This document shows positions 1 to 5,185 of a DNA stretch of 5,185 nt, in pieces; positions within the stretch are counted from its first letter, which is position 1, and each line of letters starts with the position of its first letter. A program made the translations under genes and the position numbers. The DNA is from an uncultured Pseudoflavonifractor sp. (GTDB taxonomy: Bacteria; Bacillota_A; Clostridia; Oscillospirales; Oscillospiraceae): positions 1-5,185 of the forward strand of contig CANPNN010000110.1 in the NCBI GenBank assembly GCA_947575475.1, read 5' to 3'. The notes under the pieces were generated by a model that had not been told where the DNA came from, did not search any database, and saw only the letters and a list, made by a program, of their open reading frames with translations.

Positions 1-1101
1 CTTGGCGATTTTGTTCAGGTCCACATCCTCGGCCAGGGGCTTGTTTTTGGCGTGGACCCGGAGGATCTCCTCCCGGCCCTTCACGTCAGGAGCCCCCACG
101 TAGACCTGGCGGTCAAAGCGGCCGGGCCGCAGCAGGGCGGGGTCCAGAATATCCACCCGGTTGGTGGCGGCCAGGACCACCACTCCCTCATTGGCGGAGA
201 AGCCGTCCATCTCCACCAGGAGCTGGTTCAGAGTCTGTTCCCTCTCGTCGTGTCCGCCGCCCAAGCCGGCGCCCCGCTGGCGGCCCACAGCGTCGATCTC
301 GTCGATAAAGATAATGGCGGGGGAGTCCTTCTTGGCCTGGTCAAAAAGGTCCCGGACCCGGCCGGCGCCCACGCCCACGTAGAGTTCCACAAAGTCGGAA
401 CCGGAGATGGACAGAAAGTTGACCCCCGCCTCCCCGGCTACGGCCTTGGCCAGCAGAGTCTTGCCTGTGCCGGGAGGGCCCACCAGCAGGATGCCCTTGG
501 GGATGCGGGCCCCCAGCTTCAGATACCGCTGGGGATCCCGGAGGAAGTCCACCACCTCCTGAAGCTCGGCCTTCTCCTCGTCGGAGCCGGCCACGTCGGA
601 AAAGGTGACCTGTCTGTCCTTCTCTTCCAGAGTGCGGGTCCGGGCCCGGCTGAAGCGGGAGGCTCTGTCGACTCCGCCCCCGCCGCCTGCGTTCTGGCGG
701 ACCATCATGGTATACCACAGCAGGGCGAACAGGCCGAATACCGCCAGCCAGGGCAGCAGGTCCAGAAACCAGGAGGTCTCGGTGCTGGGCAGGTAATTGT
801 AGTTTTTCAGCACGCCCGTCCGCTTCTGGGAGGCCAGCAGTTCATCGTACTGGTCAATAAAGAGGGGGGTGCTGTAGATCCGGGCGGTGACCAGAGTCCC
901 GTCCTTCAGCGTGAGGCTGAGGGTGTTGTCCTTCAGCTCCAGATAGTCCACCTGCTGGCTTTCAATAAGGGTGCGAATATCCGCCGAGGAGGGGCTGGAG
1001 GCATTGGTCAACAGCCCCCGGAGGGCGAATACAGTGACCACCAGGATCACCAGGACCAGGCTCAGGAAACCGATATCTCTGGCATTGATCTTTTTGTCCA
1101 A
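1..1101 (-). CDS. ftsH: ATP-dependent zinc metalloprotease FtsH (3' end beyond window)
   Basis: Membrane-anchored AAA+ protease that unfolds and degrades misfolded or short-lived membrane and cytosolic proteins. The 367 residues present show, in order: a membrane helix at about 11-29, a short extracytoplasmic domain (about 30-108), a second helix (about 111-133), a Gly-rich linker (138-143) and the AAA+ domain. Visible motifs are Walker A GPPGTGKT (208-215), pore loop YVGVGAGR (241-248), Walker B IIFIDEID (263-270) and a second region of homology ending RPGRFDR (325-331) with the arginine fingers. The frame is open to base 1, so the rest of the ATPase and the HExxH protease domain lie outside. 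I chose TTG at 1101: AAAGGA lies 12 bases upstream and the protein then starts LDKKINARD. An in-frame GTG at 1122 lacks its own ribosome site; a TAG closes the frame further upstream. Follows hpt as in many Firmicutes, but after a 212 bp structured spacer. Identity is certain, the start less so. Confidence 0.97.
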   Translation of the reverse strand, partial: MDKKINARDIGFLSLVLVILVVTVFALRGLLTNASSPSSADIRTLIESQQVDYLELKDNTLSLTLKDGTLVTARIYSTPLFIDQYDELLASQKRTGVLKNYNYLPSTETSWFLDLLPWLAVFGLFALLWYTMMVRQNAGGGGGVDRASRFSRARTRTLEEKDRQVTFSDVAGSDEEKAELQEVVDFLRDPQRYLKLGARIPKGILLVGPPGTGKTLLAKAVAGEAGVNFLSISGSDFVELYVGVGAGRVRDLFDQAKKDSPAIIFIDEIDAVGRQRGAGLGGGHDEREQTLNQLLVEMDGFSANEGVVVLAATNRVDILDPALLRPGRFDRQVYVGAPDVKGREEILRVHAKNKPLAEDVDLNKIAK

Positions 1102-1113
1102 GAGGGAAACACG

Positions 1114-1129
1114 TCCTTTCACAAAAGAA
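1114..1129 (-). promoter_or_regulatory. ftsH: ftsH ribosome binding site inside a small hairpin
   Basis: On the minus strand TTCTTT (1129-1124) can pair with the ftsH Shine-Dalgarno sequence AAAGGA (1119-1114) across a TGTG loop. This gives six pairs, one of them G-U. The only purine-rich ribosome site before ftsH is thus in an A/U-rich hairpin that could limit initiation. The hairpin is weak and short and may be chance; any regulatory role is inference. Confidence 0.4.
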
Positions 1130-1136
1130 GAGCGAA

Positions 1137-1254
1137 GAACAGGTCGGCAAAAGGGCTAAGGCGGAAGCGCAGCGAAATGGCCAGAGGAGCTGAAAGCCCC
1201 GGCGGACATTTTGCGGAGTCGGACGACTTAGAACTTTTGCGCCCTGACCTGTTC
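1137..1254 (-). repeat. 118 bp fold-back inverted repeat in the hpt-ftsH spacer
   Basis: The two ends are perfect 9 bp inverted repeats, GAACAGGTC (1137-1145) and GACCTGTTC (1246-1254). Moving inward, GCAAAAG (1147-1153) pairs with CTTTTGC (1234-1240) and CTAAG (1156-1160) with CTTAG (1227-1231). GCGAAATG (1172-1179) pairs with CATTTTGC (1207-1214) with one G-T. At the apex, GGAGCT (1186-1191) faces AGCCCC (1195-1200), with G-U in the minus-strand RNA. The unpaired stretches between the outer and inner stems can form side hairpins (GCG/CGC at 1161-1170, AGTC/GACT at 1217-1228), giving a cruciform-like or four-way fold. No run of T follows on either strand, so it is not a classic intrinsic terminator. 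It has no credible coding content. It could be a structured leader RNA of ftsH, a small RNA, or a fold-back miniature element; I see no clear target-site duplication. The pairing is certain, the identity unknown. Confidence 0.75.
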
Positions 1255-1257
1255 GCA

Positions 1258-1295
1258 GCTTGACATAGCTCTCTCCCGGAGAACCCATGACAAGC
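1258..1295 (-). other. Second stem-loop directly upstream of the fold-back element
   Basis: On the plus strand GCTTGACAT (1258-1266) and ATGACAAGC (1287-1295) are inverted repeats with one mismatch (A1263 opposite A1290). Inside, TCTCC (1272-1276) and GGAGA (1278-1282) are complementary; the inner helix must open by a few pairs to leave a loop. It begins 3 bp after the 118 bp element and ends 18 bp short of the hpt stop codon. It lacks a T-run, so a terminator reading is poor. It may be part of the same structured leader. Confidence 0.5.
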
Positions 1296-1313
1296 CCAAG
1301 AATTTTAACCCCG

Positions 1314-1865
1314 TTACTTCCCCTGATATACACAGGGCTTCAACACCCCGATGTAGGGCAAATTCCGGTACAGCTCATCATAATCCAGCCCGTACCCCAC
1401 CACGAACTCGTCGGGGACGGTGAAGCCCACATAGTCGGCCTGGATGGGCTTGGTCCGCCGGGAGGGCTTATCCAGCAGGGTACAAAGTTTCAGGGAGGCC
1501 GGGTTCCGGGCCTTCAAAAGCTGGAAGAGGTAGGAGAGGGTGTTGCCGCTGTCCAGAATGTCCTCCACCACGATCACGTCCTTGCCCTCAATGGAGTCGG
1601 TCAGGTCCTTGACGATATTCACCTGGCCCGAGGACACGGTGCCCGCCCCGTAGGAGGAGACGGCCATGAAGTCCACCTGGCAGAAGGGCTGGATATGGCG
1701 GGTCAGGTCCGCCATAAAGATGAAGGAGCCCCGGAGCACACTGACAAGCAGCGGGGCCTTTCCGGCGTAGTCCATGCTGATCTGCTCTCCCAACTCGGCG
1801 ATCCGTTGCTGGAGAGCCTCCTCCCCGATCAGAATGTGGTCGATATCATCTCTCATGTTGGTCAT
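1314..1865 (-). CDS. hpt: Hypoxanthine (guanine) phosphoribosyltransferase
   Basis: Cytosolic purine-salvage enzyme joining hypoxanthine (and usually guanine) to PRPP to give IMP or GMP. At 183 residues it has the normal bacterial length. It shows the loop VLRGS (43-47), the flexible-loop region around SSYGAGT (70-76) and the PRPP-binding motif VIVVEDILDSGNT (97-109), with acidic E101-D102 and D105 at the position of the usual catalytic base. LLDKPSRR (130-137) carries the purine-contacting lysine, and VPDEFVVGYGLDYDE (150-164) and the terminal region complete the base pocket. The ATG overlaps the tilS stop as ATGA, with AGAGGA six bases upstream (1877-1872), so translation is probably coupled to tilS. 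A second ATG four codons in is possible but worse placed. The tilS-hpt pairing is classical in Firmicutes. No missing residue is seen. Base preference between hypoxanthine and guanine cannot be fixed from sequence. Confidence 0.97.
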   Translation of the reverse strand: MTNMRDDIDHILIGEEALQQRIAELGEQISMDYAGKAPLLVSVLRGSFIFMADLTRHIQPFCQVDFMAVSSYGAGTVSSGQVNIVKDLTDSIEGKDVIVVEDILDSGNTLSYLFQLLKARNPASLKLCTLLDKPSRRTKPIQADYVGFTVPDEFVVGYGLDYDELYRNLPYIGVLKPCVYQGK

Positions 1866-3133
1866 AGTATATCCTCTCCCTTTCTTTGGTTGATAATTCG
1901 CACCTGCCCGCGGCAGGGGTGAGACAGATTGGAGCCCAGTCCGGCCACGGCGATGACGCCGTTATCGTCGGCCACGATGGGGATGCGATCCCGCTCCAGG
2001 CGGGGGATCTTGCAGTCGATAAAGAGCTTTTTTAGGGATTTTTTGTGGCCGTTGGGAAGGGTGATCTCATCTCCCGTCCGGCGGGGACGGACCACCAGTC
2101 CCGGCCAGGGCGACCCATCCAGGATCACCGTCCAGGCCGTGTCGGGAATGGGGTTGTTCCCCTCCTGGGGAATAAAAGCTCTCAGGGGTTCCGGTTCGGG
2201 ATCGTGGGTGAAGATAAGGGCCTCATACTCCCGGCGGACGGTAAGCTGGCGGGGAAGGGAAACCTGGGCCGAGGGAGAATCGCTCCGGCACAGGGCCAGC
2301 ACCCCCTCGATGTGGGGGGCGGAGCAGTCCCAGTCCCCCTCCGCGGCCTCGGCCAGAAGGAGCCGTATCGCCCGGGAGGCCACCGGGTCCGGGGCCTGGG
2401 CGAGAAGGGCGGCGGGAAGGATCAGATCCTCCCCCCGCCGCTTGGCCTGGAGGAAAAGCTGCCGGGCCAGAGCGTTTAGGCACTCATTGTCTGCCCGGAG
2501 CCGGGGGATGGTATCCCCCAGGCGGCGGACAAAGCCGGGGTTCATCTCCTCCAAAAGGGGGATGAGCTGATGGCGCACCCGGTTGCGGGTGTAGGAATCG
2601 TCGGAATTGGTGCTGTCCTCCATATGGGGAACGCCGTATTCGGAAAGATAGGCCTCGATCTCCCGCCGGGAGGTGGTGAGAAGGGGCCGGACAAGCTGGT
2701 GGAGCCGGGGGGAGATGCCGGTGAGCCCCTGGAGGCCGCTGCCCCGCAGCAGGTGGAGAAGAAGAGTCTCAGCGTTGTCCTCGGCGTTGTGGGCGGTGGC
2801 GATAAGGCCGCAGTTTTCCTCCTCCGCTGTCCGAAACAGAAAGGTGTAACGAAGGGTGCGCCCGGCCTCCTCAATGGAGAGCTTTTCCTGCCGGGCAAAG
2901 GCCTCCACATCTCCCCGGCCTACGGTGAGGGGGATGCCGTGCTCCCCGCAGAAGTCCCGGACAAAGGCCTCGTCCCGATCGGCCTCCTCCCCCCGAAGCT
3001 GATGGTTGAAGTGGGCGGCCACAAGGGAGATATCCTCCCTCTGGGAGAGCATATGGAGCAGGCACATGGAATCCGCCCCGCCGGACACGGCGCAGAGCAC
3101 TTTGGAGCCGGGGGGGAGAAGCTCTTGGGACAT
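1862..3133 (-). CDS. tilS: tRNA(Ile)-lysidine synthetase TilS
   Basis: ATP-dependent enzyme that attaches lysine to C34 of the CAU-anticodon tRNA-Ile, switching it from Met to Ile identity and AUG to AUA decoding; essential in most bacteria. The protein has 423 residues. The N-type PP-loop SGGADS is at 17-22, followed by HFNHQLRGEEADRDE (41-55), ATAHNAEDNAETLLLHLLRG (112-131) and LVRPLL (147-152). DSTNSDDSYTRNRVRH (173-188) is the family tRNA/ATP segment. A middle helical domain follows, then the TilS C-terminal domain at about 347-400 with RRTGDEI and KKSLKKLFIDCKIPRLERD. I chose ATG at 3133: GAGGAA (3146-3141) sits seven bases upstream, and the gene begins one base after the dnaB stop. The frame stays open upstream to 3250, but that stretch lies in dnaB and is low-complexity Ser/Pro without family similarity. 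Its stop overlaps the hpt start. Confidence 0.96.
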   Translation of the reverse strand: MSQELLPPGSKVLCAVSGGADSMCLLHMLSQREDISLVAAHFNHQLRGEEADRDEAFVRDFCGEHGIPLTVGRGDVEAFARQEKLSIEEAGRTLRYTFLFRTAEEENCGLIATAHNAEDNAETLLLHLLRGSGLQGLTGISPRLHQLVRPLLTTSRREIEAYLSEYGVPHMEDSTNSDDSYTRNRVRHQLIPLLEEMNPGFVRRLGDTIPRLRADNECLNALARQLFLQAKRRGEDLILPAALLAQAPDPVASRAIRLLLAEAAEGDWDCSAPHIEGVLALCRSDSPSAQVSLPRQLTVRREYEALIFTHDPEPEPLRAFIPQEGNNPIPDTAWTVILDGSPWPGLVVRPRRTGDEITLPNGHKKSLKKLFIDCKIPRLERDRIPIVADDNGVIAVAGLGSNLSHPCRGQVRIINQRKGEDIL

Positions 3134-3134
3134 G

Positions 3135-4478
3135 TTAATATTCCTCATACCGCCGCTCGATGGAAGCAAAGGTGGTGAACTCGGGCAGCCACTGGAGCTC
3201 CACTGTCCCTGTCTCTCCGTGGCGGTTTTTGGCGATGATGCACTCGGCAAGGTTCCGGTCCTCGGTGTCCGGGTCGTAGTAGCCCTCCCGGTAGAGGAAC
3301 ATGACGATATCCGCGTCCTGCTCGATGGCGCCAGATTCTCTCAGATCGGAGAGCATAGGCCGCTTGTCCGAGCGGGACTCGTTGGCGCGGGAAAGCTGGG
3401 AAAGGCACAAAACCGGGACGTCCAGCTCCTTGGCCATGATCTTCAAGGCCCGGGAGATGTCGCTGACGATCTGCTGGCGGTTGTCTCCGTACCGCCCCGG
3501 CCCTCCGGCGGAGGTCATGAGCTGGAGGTAGTCGATGACCACCAGACCCAGGTTGTCCACCCGGCGGCACTTGGCATTCATGTCAGTAACCGAGAGCATG
3601 GGATTGTCGTCGATGAGGATATTGGTCTGGTTCAGGGCCGCCGAAGCGGCGGCGATCTTGTCCCAATCCTCCTCGTTGAGCCGGCCGGTGATGAGTTTTT
3701 TCAGGTCCACGAAGGACTCGTTGGAAATAAGGCGCATGGCCAGCTGCTCCCGACTCATTTCCAGGGAGAAGTAGACCACCGATTTCCCGGAAAACTTGCC
3801 CGTGTGCAGCAGCATGTTGAGGGCCATGGAGGTCTTGCCCATGCCGGGCCGGGCGGCCAGCAGGATAAGGTCGGATCTGTTGAGTCCGGCGATGGCGGCG
3901 TCCACGTCGGCAAAGCCGGTGGACAGTCCCGGCACCGCTGAATCGCTGGCGGCCAGCTCGCTGAGACGGTCATAGAGGGAGTAGATGACGCTGGAGATAT
4001 GTTCCAGCCCCTGGGAGGCCCGGCCCCGGCGGATGGCAAAGATACGCTGCTCGGCGGCCTCCAGGGCCTCCTGGGCGGTGGCGGTGCCCTCCTGGACGAT
4101 GCTGGTGATGGCCCCTGCCGTCTCGGCCACCTGGCGCAGCAGGGCCTTGTCCCGGACGATGCCGATGTACTCCTCCACATTGGCGGCGGAAGGGGTGGTC
4201 ATCATGAGCTGTCGGATATAGTCGTAGGAGGTGTTCTCATCATATACGCCGTTCTGCTTCATCTTCTCCAGGACGGTGATGGGGTCGATGGTCTCGGAGT
4301 AGTTGAACATGGAGCAGATGGTTTCAAAAAGTTCCCGGTTCTGCCGGAGGTAGAAATCTTCCGGTCTCAAATGCTCGATGATATTGGGGATGCACCGCTC
4401 GTCGATGAGGGCGGAGCCCAGCACCGCCTGCTCGGCCACCGCAGAGTGGGGCATCTGGCGGGAAATCAGTTCGTCCAT
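3135..4478 (-). CDS. dnaB: Replicative DNA helicase DnaB (DnaC of Bacillus)
   Basis: Hexameric ATP-driven helicase that unwinds the replication fork 5' to 3' and contacts primase DnaG. At 447 residues it has full normal length. The N-terminal helical domain (about 8-110) begins HSAVAEQAVLGS; a linker helix region follows (about 112-180), then the RecA-like domain. Motifs: Walker A ARPGMGKTS (209-217, K215 and T216), the catalytic glutamate in SLEM (E240), Walker B VVIDYLQLM (313-321, D316), the DNA-binding region RQQIVSDISRALK (334-346), SQLSR (360-364) and IIAKNRHGETG (414-424) with K417 and R419 at the arginine-finger position. No intein or truncation is seen. The ATG has GGAGG seven bases upstream within a long anti-SD match. 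It lies 35 bp after rplI and runs straight into tilS. In B. subtilis the orthologue is named dnaC. Confidence 0.98.
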   Translation of the reverse strand: MDELISRQMPHSAVAEQAVLGSALIDERCIPNIIEHLRPEDFYLRQNRELFETICSMFNYSETIDPITVLEKMKQNGVYDENTSYDYIRQLMMTTPSAANVEEYIGIVRDKALLRQVAETAGAITSIVQEGTATAQEALEAAEQRIFAIRRGRASQGLEHISSVIYSLYDRLSELAASDSAVPGLSTGFADVDAAIAGLNRSDLILLAARPGMGKTSMALNMLLHTGKFSGKSVVYFSLEMSREQLAMRLISNESFVDLKKLITGRLNEEDWDKIAAASAALNQTNILIDDNPMLSVTDMNAKCRRVDNLGLVVIDYLQLMTSAGGPGRYGDNRQQIVSDISRALKIMAKELDVPVLCLSQLSRANESRSDKRPMLSDLRESGAIEQDADIVMFLYREGYYDPDTEDRNLAECIIAKNRHGETGTVELQWLPEFTTFASIERRYEEY

Positions 4479-4480
4479 GG

Positions 4481-4490
4481 GATCACCTCC
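4481..4490 (-). promoter_or_regulatory. dnaB: Extended Shine-Dalgarno site of dnaB
   Basis: The minus strand reads GGAGGTGATC, ten bases fully complementary to the 3' end of 16S rRNA. GGAGG ends seven bases before the dnaB ATG. It is the strongest ribosome site in the window, clearly better than that of rplI (AAAGGA, ten bases from its ATG). It fixes the dnaB start. Confidence 0.9.
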
Positions 4491-4511
4491 ATTTTGTCAG
4501 GATAGAGACCG

Positions 4512-4529
4512 GGTCACTCCTCCGTGACC
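4512..4529 (-). other. Hairpin over the rplI stop codon with a purine loop
   Basis: On the minus strand GGTCAC (4529-4524) and GTGACC (4517-4512) form a perfect 6 bp stem. Its loop is GGAGGA (4523-4518), which resembles a Shine-Dalgarno sequence. The hairpin covers the final rplI codons and the TGA. No T-run follows, so transcription termination is unlikely. It could also be a chance result of the codons for Val-Thr-Glu-Glu. Confidence 0.45.
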
Positions 4530-4960
4530 ACTACGTTAATGGTCCCGGAAATTTCGTATCCCAGCTTGCATTTGAGCTGATAGGTGCCGAAGGCCTTGAT
4601 GGGGTCGGCCATGACGATCTTGGTCTTGGCAATATCGAAACCGAACTGGGCCTTCAGGGCGTCGGAGACCTCCTTGGAGGTCACCGAGCCGAAGAGCTTT
4701 CCGGCGCCCCCCGCCTTGGCGGGGATCTTTACCATGCAGCCCTTCAGCTTCTCGCTGAGCTCCATGGCGGCGGCCCGTTCCGCGGCCTCCTGGGCCAGCC
4801 GGGCCTTCTCCTGCTGTTTCATGGTGTTGAGGGCCTCGGCCGTGGCGGCGGTGGCCAGCTTCCGGGGCAGAAGGAAATTCCGGGCGTAGCCGTCGCTGGC
4901 CTCGATGAGCTGGCCCTTTTTGCCCTGTCCCTTTACATCCTGTAATAAAATGACCTTCAT
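4514..4960 (-). CDS. rplI: 50S ribosomal protein L9
   Basis: Large-subunit protein at the base of the L1 stalk, binding domain V of 23S rRNA and helping to keep neighbouring ribosomes and the reading frame in order. The 148 residues match the usual family length. The N-terminal domain starts [17 protein letters not shown] and carries the L9 signature around [14 protein letters not shown] (23-36). A long Ala/Glu/Lys-rich connecting helix spans about 40-73, and the C-terminal RNA-binding domain includes [11 protein letters not shown] (88-98). I chose ATG at 4960 because it begins at the canonical L9 N-terminus and has AAAGGA ten bases upstream (4976-4971). The frame is open for 58 more codons up to an ATG at 5134, but those residues are not part of L9. 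It is first in the tightly spaced rplI-dnaB-tilS-hpt run. Confidence 0.97.
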   Translation of the reverse strand: MKVILLQDVKGQGKKGQLIEASDGYARNFLLPRKLATAATAEALNTMKQQEKARLAQEAAERAAAMELSEKLKGCMVKIPAKAGGAGKLFGSVTSKEVSDALKAQFGFDIAKTKIVMADPIKAFGTYQLKCKLGYEISGTINVVVTEE

Positions 4961-5135
4961 AGCGCTTCCGTCCTTTCTGAGACTTGGTATCATTTTTAAT
5001 GGGGAAGATGGAACTCTGAGAACCGCCAGCCGTCGGCGGTGAAGTGCAAAAGCTGCTTTCAGATGCTCCGGGGAAGGGGCGCGGCAGCACAAAAGCAGGG
5101 CGAAGGCCCCGGCGAGGGCGGAGAGAGGGGTCATA
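4961..5135 (-). other. Spacer upstream of rplI: GC hairpin, no clear promoter
   Basis: This is 175 bp between the stop of the upstream gene and rplI. It contains the rplI ribosome site (4976-4971) and a 6 bp GC stem, ACCGCC (5022-5027) with GGCGGT (5035-5040) and a 7-base loop. Minus-strand sequence after the stem is TTCTCAGAG, not a T-run, so a terminator is doubtful. An A/T-rich patch at about 4987-5001 (minus strand ATTAAAAATGATACC) could hold a -10 element, but no acceptable -35 is seen at 16-18 bp. An ATG at 5134 opens 58 codons in the rplI frame. The predicted peptide starts [17 protein letters not shown] and becomes Arg-rich; it resembles nothing I know and has only a weak AAGAG upstream. 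I do not call it as a gene. Confidence 0.4.
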
Positions 5136-5185
5136 TCAAGGCTCTTCGCAATACCGGTCGATGGCGGCCTGCAACTCCGACAGAA
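5136..5185 (-). CDS. C-terminal tail of an unidentified upstream gene
   Basis: The last 15 codons and TGA of a minus-strand gene entering from the window edge, reading [15 protein letters not shown]. Codon third positions are mostly G or C, like the genes around it, and the peptide looks like a closing amphipathic helix. In many Firmicutes the gene before rplI is gdpP, a membrane DHH/DHHA1 cyclic-di-AMP phosphodiesterase. That would suit both position and a helical tail, but 15 residues cannot prove it. The frame choice rests on codon usage and the clean stop; another frame remains open here. Confidence 0.45.
   Translation of the reverse strand, partial: LSELQAAIDRYCEEP

Noticed and set aside
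52..1263. A 403-codon plus-strand open frame antisense to ftsH
   Set aside because: It is opposite an unmistakable ftsH and encodes Gln/Gly/His-rich sequence with no recognisable family. Such frames arise from G/C-biased third positions on the other strand. It also runs through the inverted repeat.
1201..1266. Short minus-strand frame ATG at 1266 encoding about 12 residues after a GGGAGAG
   Set aside because: It has a passable ribosome site but lies in the structured repeat and ends after 12 codons. There is no repeated amino acid typical of an attenuator leader peptide.
1258..1290. Possible promoter with -35 TTGTCA and -10 TATGTC before ftsH
   Set aside because: The spacing is 20 bp, the -10 is a poor match, and both boxes fall in the arms of the stem-loop.
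1903..1917. CCTGCC/GGCAGG hairpin near the tilS 3' end
   Set aside because: It lies inside the coding sequence for Pro-Cys-Arg-Gly-Gln, has a 3-base loop and no T-run. It is best explained by codon choice.
1287..1922. A 211-codon plus-strand open frame antisense to hpt
   Set aside because: It mirrors the hpt coding sequence, which carries all HPRT motifs. The antisense product has no recognisable motif.
3134..3250. Upstream extension of tilS by 39 codons
   Set aside because: The extension lies entirely inside dnaB, is Ser/Pro-rich and unlike TilS. The ATG at 3133 has a well-placed GAGGAA and gives the normal N-terminus close before the PP-loop.
3006..3941. A 311-codon plus-strand open frame antisense to the tilS start and dnaB
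   Set aside because: It crosses the tilS-dnaB junction on the wrong strand, has no ribosome site and no known domain. It is a shadow of dnaB codon bias.
5022..5040. GC hairpin upstream of rplI as an intrinsic terminator
   Set aside because: The stem is only 6 bp and no T-run follows in the minus-strand direction.

Overview
This 5.2 kb window is a housekeeping block with every gene on the minus strand. Transcription therefore runs from high to low coordinates: [3' tail of an unidentified gene] - rplI - dnaB - tilS - hpt - ftsH (3' end outside the window). The DNA is GC-rich and codon third positions are mostly G or C. Ribosome binding sites are strong Firmicutes-type sites (GGAGGTGATC before dnaB, GAGGAA before tilS, AGAGGA before hpt). 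Protein signatures and the tilS-hpt-ftsH order fit a high-GC gut Clostridia, most likely Oscillospiraceae (Flavonifractor/Pseudoflavonifractor/Lawsonibacter-like). The family assignment is an inference from style and synteny, not from a database match.

Region by region (minus-strand order). 5185-5136: last 15 codons of an upstream gene, possibly the DHH phosphodiesterase gdpP that commonly precedes rplI. 5135-4961: 175 bp spacer with a GC hairpin and no clear promoter. 4960-4514: rplI, ribosomal protein L9. 4513-4479: short spacer ending in a near-perfect Shine-Dalgarno site. 4478-3135: dnaB, replicative helicase. 3133-1862: tilS, tRNA-Ile lysidine synthetase, starting one base after the dnaB stop. 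1865-1314: hpt, hypoxanthine phosphoribosyltransferase, overlapping tilS by ATGA. 1313-1102: a 212 bp spacer that is almost entirely made of inverted repeats. 1101-1: ftsH, membrane AAA+ protease, cut by the window edge within its ATPase domain.

The genes serve translation (L9, TilS), replication (DnaB), purine salvage (HPRT) and membrane protein quality control (FtsH). The junctions from rplI to hpt are tight (35 bp, 1 bp, 4 bp overlap) and suggest one transcript with translational coupling. In B. subtilis the gdpP-rplI-dnaC group and the tilS-hprT-ftsH group lie on opposite sides of oriC; here they are joined.

No CRISPR, transposase, phage or defence gene is present. The one signal not explained by housekeeping genes is the hpt-ftsH spacer. 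It holds a 118 bp element that folds back on itself over nearly its whole length, a second stem-loop 3 bp away, and a small hairpin covering the ftsH Shine-Dalgarno site. It could be a structured 5' leader of ftsH, a small RNA, or a fold-back miniature repeat. The sequence alone cannot decide between these.
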